Assembly (NCBI GenBank): GCA_030549775.1 | Contig: CM060173.1 | Location: 8,282,501-8,346,500, forward strand | Direction: 5' to 3' | DNA: 64,000 nucleotides | DNA from: Tamarix chinensis | Taxonomy: Eukaryota; Streptophyta; Magnoliopsida; Caryophyllales; Tamaricaceae | Shown: in pieces, positions 48,350-60,263 of the stretch | Position numbering within the stretch: position 1 is the stretch's first letter | Layout of the letters: each line of letters opens with the position of its first letter | Notes under the pieces: generated by a model | Told to the model about the DNA's origin: nothing | The model's input: the letters and a program-made list of their open reading frames with translations, nothing else | The model's database searches: none | Made by a program: the position numbers and the translations under genes

Positions 48350-48845
48350 AACCTTCCTATGGTCTAGTGTAAGCAAATCATGCAAAACCCCCAATTGCTT
48401 AGGATAAAATTTGTCTTCTGAAGCAAAAAGGAGGTTTAGGTTCATGTAGTTATAGCATTGGAACCAAGCTACACATAATTGTTTATTGTGGTGGATGGCA
48501 AAAATGAAGGTATTATGGGTCTGTGTGGGTGCATGCATACTACATTAAAAGGGGGGCATCTATAAGAGGTCAAGATTCTTTCTACGACCTCTTAGAATCT
48601 TAGGAATTTCATGGGCGTGAGGAGTTTATTTCAAGCATATTTTTGAGATCTATCAAGAAAAAGTACATGCACCAAGGGAGGGAATTATTGCATTTCTAAA
48701 GTTTATGATCTTATTCAACATTGAGCTCCAAAATTATATGGTTCAGTATTACTTGGACCCCCTTGAGTCTCTATAGAAATGAGCCTCACCTATGGCTCAC
48801 CATCCATGTTCACCTTTTTACCAAAGATAAAATGGATAGGATGGG
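48350..48845 (+). pseudogene. LINE (L1-type) ORF2 fragment, left of L6
   Basis: The plus strand encodes broken pieces of the C-terminal part of a plant non-LTR reverse transcriptase protein: ICLLKQKGGLG (near 48395), VWVHAYYIKRG (near 48525-48556) and LWLTIHVHLFTKDKMDRMG (48790-48845). The frame continues beyond L6 into the zf-RVT domain at 52145. Stops and frameshifts are present. Confidence 0.78.
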
Positions 48846-51800
48846 TGTAATACCCCACCTCAAATATCTCTCTAAATATTTTAAATTATGTGTTTATTAT
48901 GTTTAAAATATTTTGGTTTTGGTGAGAATTAGATATTGCATGAAAATAGGGTTTTCTAAATAACCAATCAACTAGTTAGTACAAAAGCTAGTCTACTTGT
49001 TCATGCCAAGACCTTCATTCTCATCTCAGAGTAATCTGTTGATTGGTAGTGACAAACCAATCAACTAACTTTGTCAAACTAGTTAACTAGCTCATCCAGA
49101 AACCTAATGCACACTTCTCCTTTTGGTTCATTCACAAATCCCTTGCTTGTTAAACCTTTTGATAATTATATTTTCATGATAATGAGAATTCTTATGGGTT
49201 AATAAACTATTTTTCTCAAACAATTTTGATTAGATTCTATTTAACTTATTAAATCGCCTCAAAAAAGGTGGCTAAAAAGGTATTATAGCTACCCTTTTCA
49301 CTTTTTAACCTTTTTCTCCCTATCTCCTCTCTCCCCTAGCCTGACCTACAATCTAAGGTTGATGGAGATCTCTTCCCTTTAATTTCCCCCAATCTCCTCT
49401 CCTTGGGGTTTGTTGTGAAAAATTCCACTTCTTAGCCTTAAGCTATACCATCTATTTTTCTCTATCCACTTAAATACTTTAACCCAAGCTTTCCCTTATT
49501 TCCCTCCACTAAAGTTCAACCATAAAGGGTCTTATAAAGGCTTGAGAAATTATACTGTGGTTGATATCAAATCCCTTTTCCCTATTTATTTTCTTTCTCT
49601 TATTTTCCCTTGAATTTCACTAAGTGTTGAGCTTATTCTTCCACTTTCCTTGCTTATATACCAACGAACTCCACTGTTGTTGTTCTCCTTCATCTTCAGA
49701 TTTTATTCAACCTTATCAAATTCTCTTAATCCCTTTTTACCATCCTTCTACTTTACTTAAGCAAGAGCAAGTTAGATTTAAGATAAGATTGAGTTCTTAT
49801 GTGAATTTACTCCTCTTGGCAATCTTAGCTTTGGAAAGAGATTGAGATTTGGTTTAGCTAATATATTCCTTCTATTTTTCTATGATTTTGTGACCTTGGA
49901 TAAGGTTTTGATTTGATTATTTTTCTATTTTTGAAAGGTGCTTAAGATTATTATGCTTTGGAAGCTTGAAGTCTAGGTTGACCTTTCTCCTTGCTTGTGT
50001 TGTAATTTGCCTAAGGTAAAAACAAGTCTTGCTCTAGAATATGGTTGTACTTATGCTATATTTTGGTGGTGTTTACTTGTATGCAAATTGATAGATATAT
50101 TATATGCATAGGAGCAAGTATTTTATGTTAAAGCATTTATGTCATGATTTGGTTGCAAGCATATTTTGGGTTGCTTTTGTCTACCATGATGTATCTGTGT
50201 TGTGTGTTGAATTATGCCATAAAGAGTTGGTGCATTGATTGTATTTTAAGATCATGACATAATGTGTTGGGCATTTTATGAGCTTTAGATAAAATGGTAT
50301 GTTATTATGTTGATTTAACATGATGGATTTGATTCATGTGTTTTAGAGCATGTATAATTATGCTTTTAAGCATGATTGATAGTAGAAATGCATGATAGAA
50401 TTATTTGGAATAAATTGGAACCTATTTTATTTGGTTCACATGAGCTTAAGTATTTTAAACCAAGTAAACTAGTCAATGAGTTTTGTGTAAAAATGGTCAA
50501 CTGATGAAAGCGGCTTTGTTTTTACTTTCAACGTGTACAGGTCAACCGGTTAAAGGATAAATCAATCAATTGGTCTTACCAGACAATTGTTTTTTTCATT
50601 ACCAATTTGTAATTTATTTCATTTGATTTTGTTATATGTTGGTCAGCTGGTTAAGGGATAAATTAGTTGACTAGTCTTACCAATCAAGTGATTTTCTAAA
50701 TTAATCAAATGATTTGTTTGTTTTGTGTCCTTTGCTTGTTGTATCTCTTCATAGGCAAGTCAACCACTCTATGGAACTAGTGAACCAATCCTCTATGGCA
50801 CTTTGATATACTTTTGGGTTGTTAACTTAGAGCTTTGATATACGGTTTGACTTTAATCTTGGATTTCTATTCATGATCATACCCTTGAATAATCGGACCT
50901 AAGAAAAAAAAACTTCATTAATTTTGATGATTGGTTGATTTTCTTAAGTCTTATCACTATAAATACTAATTTGGTTAATAAGAATTCATTCAATACTATC
51001 TTTTTCAACTCTCGAATTGATTAGTTAAGATTTAGGCAAGTAGAAGCCTTTGTTATATTTTACTTTTGGGCAGTGCCTCTCCTAATCTTTTAGACTTATG
51101 ATCTTTAAGAGGGTAGTGATACTTAAGAGTTAGGTCACCTAAATGGTTTTGATGCCCCTTGGCATATGGTGTCAAATATGAGGTGAATGTTGGAGTCCTT
51201 GCACAAGCACCTTAGTGTCGATGTCCATTATAGGTGGAGTGCGACACTCATTTTCTTTTCCTTTCTTGTGCTCCATGGCTTATATTTCCATTGTGATGGG
51301 ACATAATGTCCTAGTGGGTCCCTTTGTGCATTTTTCCATTGGTGGCGGGACATAATGTCCTAGTGGTGTCCTATGGATTATATTTCCATTATGGTAGGAA
51401 GAGATTCCTTAGTGGTGCCCTTGGATTATTTTTCCATTAATGGTGGGACAGACTATCCTAAGTTACTTGGTAAGCTGTCATGACAAGTTCATGGTATAGA
51501 GTTAGTGCAATTGCTTGAATCTCTTAGCAATTAAACTTGTGGTTATAATTGTGGAATGTTCAATGGTGTCATTATAAGGACTACATATATATTTATGCAC
51601 TATCATGCTATTGTATGTTCTTATACCTAAATAAGATGTATGATTTATGAATGCCTTAGTTAACTACCTAATGTATATTATAAACATGATTTTTATTTGT
51701 TTCATGATCATCCTATATCAATAACCTTACCATATGATAGCGTAGTCTTGTTCTTACTTAGTACTCCTCGCACTAATGCTACCGTGTGCTACATTGATCT

Positions 51801-52139
51801 TAACTATTATCTGAGTGAGCAAATGATGTTGCTTAATACATTGAGTTGTTTTGGACCATGCTTGGATTTTCTTATTGTCCTTCGTCCAATATTTAAACTC
51901 GTAGACATTTTTGTATCCATGTTCCCTTACTCTTGTTTATATGGCATTGTTATAATATCTATTTCTACTATTACACTAGAGGTATATCTTTTGATAATTT
52001 TTACTTTTACTAATTTTAGTCTTATATATAACGTGAGATGGACAATTAGGATCTATCTTATGTTAGGTGTATCAGTAATACCCCAATATTTATATTTTGC
52101 TTCTACAAAATATTAGCAGTGAAATTTAAGGGTGTTACA
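48846..52139 (-). mobile_element. Long LTR-like element L6, 3294 bp, inserted in the LINE
   Basis: On plus it reads TGTAATACCCCACCTCAAAT ... GAAATTTAAGGGTGTTACA. On the minus strand the start TGTAACACCCTTAAATTTCA and a GGGGTATTACTGATACACC block match the 5' end of L4/L5. Flanks are ATGGG and GCGGG, two transitions apart. Taking them as one duplication makes the LINE frame read straight through (KMDRMGFHISQTCSLC), which strongly supports the limits. GGGACATAATGTCCTAGTGG repeats at 51290-51450 occupy the place of the CCGGTGG repeats of L4/L5. It has no internal genes. Confidence 0.85.
51290..51450. repeat. TTTCCATTGGTGGGACATAATGTCCTAGTGG repeats in L6
   Basis: About three and a half imperfect units of 55-65 bases each contain TTTCCATT, a partly palindromic GGGACATAATGTCC, and TAGTGGTG. 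Confidence 0.75.
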
Positions 52140-52320
52140 GCGGGCTTCCACATTTCACAAACATGTAGCTTATGTGAGGTAGATGATGAAACTCACTGCC
52201 ACCTTTTCTTTAGTTGCCCATTTTTAACCTAGGTATGACAACACATCACTATCAATATGGGTAGTGGTAGGAGAATTTAGTCAGTACGGAAAAAGGAGGG
52301 AAATGACCAAATGATGTGGG
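52140..52320 (+). pseudogene. LINE ORF2 fragment with zf-RVT domain, right of L6
   Basis: GFHISQTCSLCEVDDETHCH followed by LFFSCPF (52145-52225) has the C-x2-C...H-x3-H...C pattern of the zinc-binding region at the C terminus of plant L1-type reverse transcriptases. A stop follows soon after (TAG near 52230), and the remaining LINE tail cannot be followed with confidence. Confidence 0.82.
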
Positions 52321-54423
52321 AGCATCCACCTCATTTTAATTTTGATTAAAAAAATTATAATGACGTTGGTTGAATTCTTAAACATATTCCTAAGGTTTTA
52401 TTTGAACTTAAAGCTTAAGGTGTTTGAGCATAAATTTTGATCAAGCAAAGGTCATATTACAAATGTTGAGATATTTTTGCAACGACGAGGTGCCAAATGG
52501 CTAGCCATGAAAAAACAAGTGATATACATCAACTCACCACCTTTTCTTGGCTTTATTATGGCTTGAATATGGCTTAAAATATGGCTTGACAAGCCACATA
52601 AATCTCGGCCAAACCAAGCCAACAAACAACCCCCATGGAGTGCTTAATTTTCAAACACAAGCATGCAGCCACTTCATTTTTGCAGAAAATGTTTGGAGTT
52701 AATTTTAGTGTTTACCAAGGACTTAATTAGAATTAATTAAGGGGTGTAGTGGCCTAGAAAATTATCCATGGATGTTGGCCATGAGGGGTTGGAGAAGAGT
52801 TACTTTTCTCTATTTAATTAAGTATGGGCATGAGTAATGTACTAGGTTTTTTTTTATAATTTATGTTTCCTAAGTCCTATTAATTGCTTATCCACCTAAT
52901 GTAGCAGTTAATGCATAGGTAAAGGCTGTATGAGGCTCAAAAATCATCCCCTCATGCTGATTGTTTAAGTGAGTTAGTTCCTACCATAGTTAGCATGCAT
53001 TAGAGTAGTGTTTAGTTAAGTTGAACTCCTATGGTTACCTAAGGGTTGGTTGTAATTTCTCTCAACTTCTTACACTCTTATATGGGTGTAAAAATGAATG
53101 AAAAAGGGCATCCATTATTGAGTATTCAGCAGAGGTTTTAAATGCCTTTCATCCCCAACAAACATAGTGCATGGTCTGTTGCATCTTAAAAATCTTACAA
53201 TCTTTAGGTTAAGAGTTGATACCTTAAGTGGTGATTGCAAGTATTTGATTTCAAGGGTTACTTGAATATCAAATCATTTTCCTCATCTCATCCTCTCTTC
53301 TATTTTCTCTTTTTTTTGGAGCTAAACTCAAGTTCCATCATCAACTCTTAGCAAGACCCAATTTGTGTGGCATTTTTATGCATCACCAAATATCCAAAAA
53401 GCAACCATTGAGAGCTTAGTTTATAGCTTTCAATTATCATATTTGGAGGGAAAGAAACATTTGTTCATTAAAGAACAAAATAAGCACCTCACGATAACTT
53501 ATCTAAACCATCAGCATGAATATTCATACCTACTTACCCAAAAACACACACAAATATTAAAAAATTGTTACTAGTTTGTCCGTATTAAATTTCAAGAGAA
53601 TATACATTATTTATCATTAACAGTTGGGAGAAGATGGGGTTAAATTAGATCCTAAAATGACCTATACTTTGAATAATAATTTTCATTACTAATAAATGAC
53701 GTATATTTTGGATAAGATGAATTAATTATTATGTGTGTTTGAGGGTGCGGTATCCGTTGTCTATTGATTATTATTGTTAATTATTTTGCTTTATGTAGAA
53801 AGTAAATTTACTAAAAATAATATAAATTTTAAAAATCTACAGTTCAAAGTAGTTGTTGGAGACTAAAACACTCAATCAAATATACACTATCATTCTTTAC
53901 AAAGTGACTAATTTCACCAATTACAAACCGTTCAATTAGCAATTATTAACATTTTAATTATTATTTTCTTCTCTTTATTTAAATTATGAAGTACTTACTA
54001 GTTTGTTAATCATGTGAAATGAATAAAAATTTTTAAATCTTAGCAAATTATTTTTATTTATTCAAAAATATATGATCATAAAACTTATATATGTTATAAT
54101 AATTTTTTGAAAATTAGTAGATTTTATATGATTTTTGAACATTTTATTTTTTTAGGCTTCCATAAAAATTCAATAATGTAAAAATAACTCCATAGAGTGC
54201 ATAATTATTTTTGAATAGGTAAAAACATATAAAAATTAATAAAATATAGTCAATAAAATTTGGAGTTTTATTGTTAGTACAATGATTATAAATCATTAGC
54301 AATATAATAAACCTAATAATAAACATATGTATAATATGGATAAATCCAAAAAAAATTGATTATGATACTAATAAATGATATATAGTATGGTAGATATTAA
54401 TAAATAAGATCCATGGTGTTCTA
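52321..54423. other. Non-coding DNA between the two LINE/L6 loci
   Basis: No gene is recognised. 52460-53350 is less AT-rich and has an LTR- or transcript-like look (TGTTGAGATATT start, GTAATTTCTCTCAAC, AATGAATGAAAAAG), but I could find no partner or duplication. 53580-54420 is plain AT-rich DNA. Confidence 0.4.
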
Positions 54424-56812
54424 ATTTATTGTGGAGGATGCCAAAACTGAAGTAAGTATTATGGGTCTGCCAGGTGCATGCATACTACATTAAAAGGGGG
54501 GCACTTATGATAGGTCAAGATTCTTTCTACCACCTCTTAGAATATTAGAAATTTCATGGGCTTGAAGAGTTTATTTCAAGCATATTTTTTAGATCCAACT
54601 ATAAAGAGTACATGCACCAAGGAATTATTGCATTTCTAAAGTTTATGATATTTTTCAACATCGAGCTTCGAAATTATATGGTCTAGTATTGTTTGGACCC
54701 CTTAGTCTCCATAGACATAAGCCTCATTTATGACTCACCATCCATGGCCAATTTTTTGCCAAAGAAAAAATGGCAAGGATGGGTGTAATACCCCATCTCA
54801 AATATCTCTCTAAATATTTTAAATTTTGTGTTTATGATGTTTAAAATATTTTAGTTTTGGTGAGAATGAAATACAGCATGAAAATAGGATTTTCTAAGTA
54901 ACCAATCGACTAGTTAGTACAAAAATTAGTCTACTTATTCATGCCAAGATCTTAATTCTCATCTCAAAGTAATCAGGTGACTGGTATTGACACACCAGTC
55001 AACTGATTTTGTCAAACTAGTTAACTAGCTCATCTCGAAACCTAATGCACACCTATCCTTGTAGTTCATTCACAAACCCCTTGCTTGTTAAACCTTTTGA
55101 TCATTATATTTTCATGATAATGAGCATTCTTATGGATTATTAAACTACTTTTATCAAACAATTTGGATTAGATTCTATTTAAATTATTAAATCACCCCAA
55201 AAAAGGTGGCTAAAAAGGTTTTATAGCTACCTTTTTCACTTTTTAACCTTTTTCTCCCTATCTCCTCTCTTCCCTAGCCTGAACTACAATCTAATATTGA
55301 TGGAGATCTCTTAATTTTAATTTTCCCCAATCTCCTCTACTTGGGGTTTGTTGTGACAAATTCCACTTCTTAGCCTTAACCTATACCATCTATCTTTCTC
55401 TATACACTTAAATACTTTAACCCCAAGCTTTCCCTTATTTCCATCCTCTAAATTTCATACATAAAGGGTCTTAGAGAGGCTTGAGCAATTATATTGTGGT
55501 TTATCTCAAGTCCCTTCTCCCTATTTCTTTTCTTTCTCTCATTTTCCCTTGAATTTCACTAAGTGTTGAGCTTATTCTTCTACTTTCCTTACTAATATAC
55601 CAACGAACTCCACTGGTGCTGTTCTCCTTCATCTTCAGATTTTCTTGAATCTTCTTTTACTCTCTTAATCCCTTTTTTAGCATTATTCTACTTTACTTAA
55701 GTAAGAGCAAGTTAGATTTAGGATAAGATTGAGTTCTTGGGTGAATTTACTCATCTTGGCAATCCTAGCTTTGGAAAGAGATTGAGATTTGGTTTAGCTA
55801 ATATATTCCTTCTATTTTTCTATGATTTTGTGACCTTGTATAATTTTTTGATGCGGTCATTTTTCTATTTTTGAAAGATGCTTAAGATTATTAAGTTTTG
55901 GAATCTTGAATTCTAGGTTAACCTTTCTCTTTACTTGTGTTATACTTTTCCTAAGGTAAAACAAGTCTTACTATGGAATATGGTTTTACTTGTGCTATAT
56001 ATTGGTGGTGTTTACTTGTATGCAAATTGATAGATACACCATATGCATAGGAGTAAGTATTTTGTGTTAAAAGAATTTTTGTCATGATTTGGTTGCAAGC
56101 ATATTTTGGGTTGATTTTGTCTACCATGATGTATTTGTGTTGTGTGTTGGATTATTCCATAAAGAGTTGGTGCATTGATTGTAGTTTAAGATCATGAAAA
56201 AATGTGTTGGGCATTTTATGAGCTTTAGATAAAATGGCATCTCACTGTGTTGATTCAACATGATAGATATGATTCATGTGTTTTGGAGCATGTATAACTA
56301 TGCTTCTAAGGATGATGGATAGTAGAAATGCATGATAGAAGTATTTGGAATAAATTGGAACTTATTTTAGTTAGTTCACATGAGTTTAAGTATTTTTAAC
56401 CAAGTAAACTAGTTAATAAGTATTGTGTAAAACTAGTTAACCAATGAAGGTGGCTTTGTTTTTACTTTCAATGTGTACAGGTCAACCGATTAAGGGATAA
56501 ATCAATCAATTGGTCTTACTGAACAATTTGTTTTTTCATTACTAATTGAATGGTTTGTGATTTTTTTCATTTTATTTTGTCATATATTGGTTAGCTGGTT
56601 AAGGGATAAATTAGTTGACTGGTCTTACCAGTCAAGTGATTTTCTAAATCAATCAAATGATTTGTCTGTTTTGTGTCCTTTGCTTGTTGTATATGTTCAT
56701 AGACAAGTCACCCACTATGTGTAACTAGTAAAATAGTCCTCTAGGGAACTTTAATATATTTTTGGGTTGTTGACCTAGAGCTTTGACATATGATTTGACT
56801 TTAATCTTGGAT
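54424..56812. repeat. Duplicate of 48484-50864 (LINE fragment plus part of L6)
   Basis: The two segments align end to end, including the LINE piece (VHAYYIKRG) and the exact LINE/L6 junction GGATGGG/TGTAATACCCCA (54783/54784). An identical insertion point means the copy was made after L6 inserted. Homology stops at GGAT, 50864 and 56812. There are many substitutions and small indels. Confidence 0.9.
54784..56812 (-). mobile_element. L6 duplicate, truncated (3' 2029 bp, minus strand)
   Basis: This is the L6 part of the duplicated segment. It lacks the 5' third of the element and abuts the 5'-truncated L7 at 56812/56813. Confidence 0.85.
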
Positions 56813-56949
56813 GAGTATACTATTCATGGAACATCATGTATAAACATCCAATCTCAATCTCAACAGTAAAACATACTAGTCACCTTCTCATCATTTCAAG
56901 GTACAAAGTCATATTTGATTAGTTAAATACATTTTGAACATAGTGGTAA

Positions 56950-57330
56950 GGTAATGAGGCAACTATTGAACCATTAGTCCTAAAGAATACCAGGGTAGGT
57001 CACTGAGGCATCTACCAAACCAACAAATCCAAAATAAATTAAGATAGGGCATAGAGGCATCTGTCGAACCAACAAATCCAAAACAAAACACAGGTAGGGA
57101 ACTAAGGTGACTACCGTACCAACCAATCATTAATTTTTATTTTCTTACACAATAGATATTTTCATTTTTACTTACTTACTCGAGAGGGATAAAATCAACC
57201 CAGGGACACTGAGGTATACTTGGTCATATTGGTACCCAAAGGCAACACAATACCCTTACCTCAAACCCGGAGACATAGAGGTACGCCTGGTTATACTGGT
57301 GCACAAAGGCTACACAGTACCCTCCCAACC
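56950..57330. repeat. AGGTAGGkCACTGAGGCATCTACC-like repeats in L7
   Basis: About three units near 56945-57120 (GGTAGGnnACTrAGGCATCTACCrAACCAACAAATCC) are followed by two longer units (CAGGGACACTGAGGTATACTTGGTCATA and CCGGAGACATAGAGGTACGCCTGGTTATA). They take the position held by the CCGGTGG repeats in L4 and L5. Confidence 0.7.
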
Positions 57331-58599
57331 TCGGTCACCTAGTCCTTAAGTATTGATACCCCCTATAGGGCCTGTATTTCACCTATAAAGTAGAGTAGGG
57401 CCTTTAATAGGGCACAATGGAATGACAGTGAACCAAAATAAATGAGGGATAACACCTCACCTCTAGGGTAGCTAATCCTAGAGAACAAACTATTCCAAAC
57501 TCAAGGTCTTCTACTTTAAGTATTAATATTTTGTGAGGTGATCACATAAATAACATACGATACAACAATTTATGTTTTCCATAATTAACTTTTTTCCCTT
57601 TTATTTCCAATTATTCACTTAAACCCTAAGTTCATAGGTCTATGACAAGCCAAGTAAAAGCTAAAGTCAACCTATAAAAAGTCTAAGACCATCTTAGCAT
57701 CTATTTATTTATAAAAGATACATTAGGTCAAAATTACCAAAAGGCCCTTCCAAACCTTAGATTCACCATTTTATTTAATTCCGTGCCAAATATTATCATC
57801 ATGGGATATTTGTCATAAGTAGGCAAAAAGGCAATATTCCAAATTATTTTATTATGTAGATAATCTTTGTATTTTGGCAATTAACTATATTTTCTATTTT
57901 TTATGCATTTAGTGGGTTGCACCCACAAAACCCTAATCATGCAGCTCTTGCATACCACATCTTCCATGCAACTTTTAAGCACACATTTACAGCATAATAC
58001 ACCATTTAACTAGGAAAATGATCATCACAATACATGTAGGGGAATATCTCTAACCTTAGTTCATGCAAATATAATTTATCATAAGCTAATGCTAATCATA
58101 TACATATGTTTCCATGCGAATCATTGTAACCCTAACAACCATGCATTAGAAATCATGAGGCATTTACCATGAAATTTAAATAATAACTTGACAAGAATGA
58201 AAATCATAGCAAAACCCTAGACATGCGGACGTAAACCATTTGACATATTACCATGCATATAGCTTAACTTTCAACAATTATACGTATCATCCCTTCAATA
58301 TGTTATCATGTATGTCATAATACTTGAAAAGCATAAAACCCTAATATTATTATAGGTATAAAAAATCACAGCATGCTCGAACATAAATTCTATCGTCTTA
58401 TGAGTGATTGGATTTACTAATCCAAGCTTACACAAAAGAAGTCTTCTCCAAAGTCCTCAAGAATTACCTAGGAACTTAACATCCAAGAACATATGTATTA
58501 GCATATAATATTACACCACAATAATACAAAATTATTAAAAAAAACTCGAGGAATACTTATCGGTGAAAAAAAAGGAAAAGAAATCCAAATAAAACTTTT

Positions 58600-59430
58600 A
58601 GCAACAAGAAAGGAAGGCTTTTGGTGGTTGATGCCAAGAGAGGGAGGATGACACCAGTGTACTTGGTCGGTGTTAGGGGGTAATAATAACAAAAATGGCT
58701 AGTGTAGGGGAGGGGAGAACTATAGGGAAAAGTTCAGTAAAGGGAGAAGGATAATGTGGCACAAAAGGGATGAATAATAAGGGAGGGTTTCAGTGGATAA
58801 TAATGCCGAAATAAGGGGAAGCTTTGACCAAGTTGGATGAAGGTTATAGGATTGAGCTTTGGTGGGTTTGGCTGAAGGGAGGAGGGGTGGAATGGTGATT
58901 TTGGTCAAAAGAGAAGGGAGGACGGTGGTTTTAACTGGTGGTGATTTTGGTGGTAAGGACAAAAGACAAGGGAGAGGGAGAAGTTGCATGAAGGTGAGAG
59001 CTTTTCTTTGGGGAGGTTGTGTGTGGTTGTTGGGGTAGCTTTGACATGAGTTGCCGGAGCAAGGGGCGAGGGATTGGTGGTGGTGGCTGGTGGCAAGGAA
59101 AAATGAGGCATTGGATGGGTGCATTGCATAAATAAAATGGTGAGGATGGAGGCACAACGATGGAGAATGGCAAGGGAGATTCTGCGTGAAGGAGCTCGAG
59201 AGATAGAGTGGAAGAAGGCAAGGTTGCTCGTGGTTCAGGCACTATATAGGAGGGAGAGGAGAAGGGGTTAAGAAGAGGGTAGTGTGTAGGGAGATGAGGA
59301 GAAAAATAAGGAGAGGAAAACATGGGGGAGGGGGAAGTATGGTGTAGGTGTGGTGTAGGATGATGGCTTGCAGGAGTAGGAGCAAACGTGCATGAAGGGA
59401 AAAGAGGAAAATTCAAGGGATTATAGTGGG
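58600..59430. repeat. Polypurine tract of L7
   Basis: The plus strand is dominated by GGGAGGA and GTGGTGG. The long minus-strand frames are Pro/Ser/His low complexity. Confidence 0.85.
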
Positions 59431-59734
59431 ATAAGGTAAATATCTAGGTGCATAATCGAGTAGGAATATCCAGGTAAAATTATCAGTTTACCAGAATTAG
59501 GGTTTACTTGATGAAACGGATACCGGTTAAGACCCAACATAGGTTTAGAATTTAATATGCACTCTCTAGTATATTTTAACCTAATTAAATTTTATATCTA
59601 ATAAGTCATAATAATATTACACATATTAGTAATATATTTATAACCAAATATCCTAAAATAATTATTACAACTAATACACATAATTAGTAGTTATAATTAG
59701 GATTTCTAGAAATGAGGTATTATAATAGGATTCT

Positions 59735-59840
59735 GGACTTAGGGTTTATTTTTTAGGGATAAGGAATTAGGGTTTATGTTTTAGGGATAAGGAATTAGGG
59801 TTTAGGGTTTGTAGTTTAGGATTTAGGATTTATGGTTGGG
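59735..59840. repeat. Telomere-like TTTAGGG variants in a 28-bp tandem repeat
   Basis: Two full units of TTAGGGTTTATKTTTTAGGGATAAGGAA are followed by TTAGGGTTTAGGGTTTG, which contains the plant telomere heptamer. The run is too short and mixed to be a telomere. Confidence 0.8.
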
Positions 59841-60263
59841 GATTCTGGATGAGTGGCTCAATAAGGGGGAAGAATATATGATTTGGTGCCTCAGTTAAGG
59901 TGGGTTTCCTAATGAGTGGCATGGTGGAAAGACCTTCTTTGAAGTGATTCACTAGGTGTAAGGGATTTCTTTTAGGCAATTTTCTCAATAAAAGGGCCTT
60001 TTTCAGGGTGATTCACTTAGTGATGTTCATGTTCCTTTGCTTCAAATTGTTGATACTCAACACTTAAACTCCAAATTTTTATTAAAAAAAACTACAAAAC
60101 TTACTTTATCTAGGCTGATTTACACATATAAATAACTAATTCAAACAAAAACTTACTAAAATAAACAATCAAATTCCAAGTCATCCATGTGCTACTAAAT
60201 TTGAAAATAGGTAATTTTAACAACAACAAAAAAAGATAACAATGAAAATAGATGCAAACCAAC
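59841..60263. other. Spacer between L7 and the next MITE
   Basis: Nothing recognisable is seen. Confidence 0.5.

Larger units (their letters stand above)
56813..59724 (+). mobile_element. Long LTR-like element L7, 5'-truncated
   Basis: Positions 57180-57550 align with the reverse complement of 7010-7380 in L3 (shared CTAGGGTAG, CTTCTACTTTAAGTATTAATATTTT and repeated GGAGACATAGAGGTACGCCTGG units). A purine-rich tract follows (58600-59430), then an AT tail ending GAGGTATTATA at 59724. Judged by distance from the landmark, about 0.5 kb of the 5' end is missing. Confidence 0.72.

Noticed and set aside
48790..48845. AAAATGGATAGGATGGG as a polypurine tract before a 3' LTR at 48846
   Set aside because: The same bases encode the LINE frame TKDKMDRMG that continues after 52139, and the 5' end of L6 is at 52139 by similarity to L4/L5.
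52460..53350. Possible copia-type solo LTR starting TGTTGAGATATT
   Set aside because: No matching end, target duplication or second copy could be found, so it is left as undetermined sequence.
54144..54326. Hydrophobic 60-codon minus-strand frame
   Set aside because: It is AT-rich spacer sequence with no start context or recognisable content.
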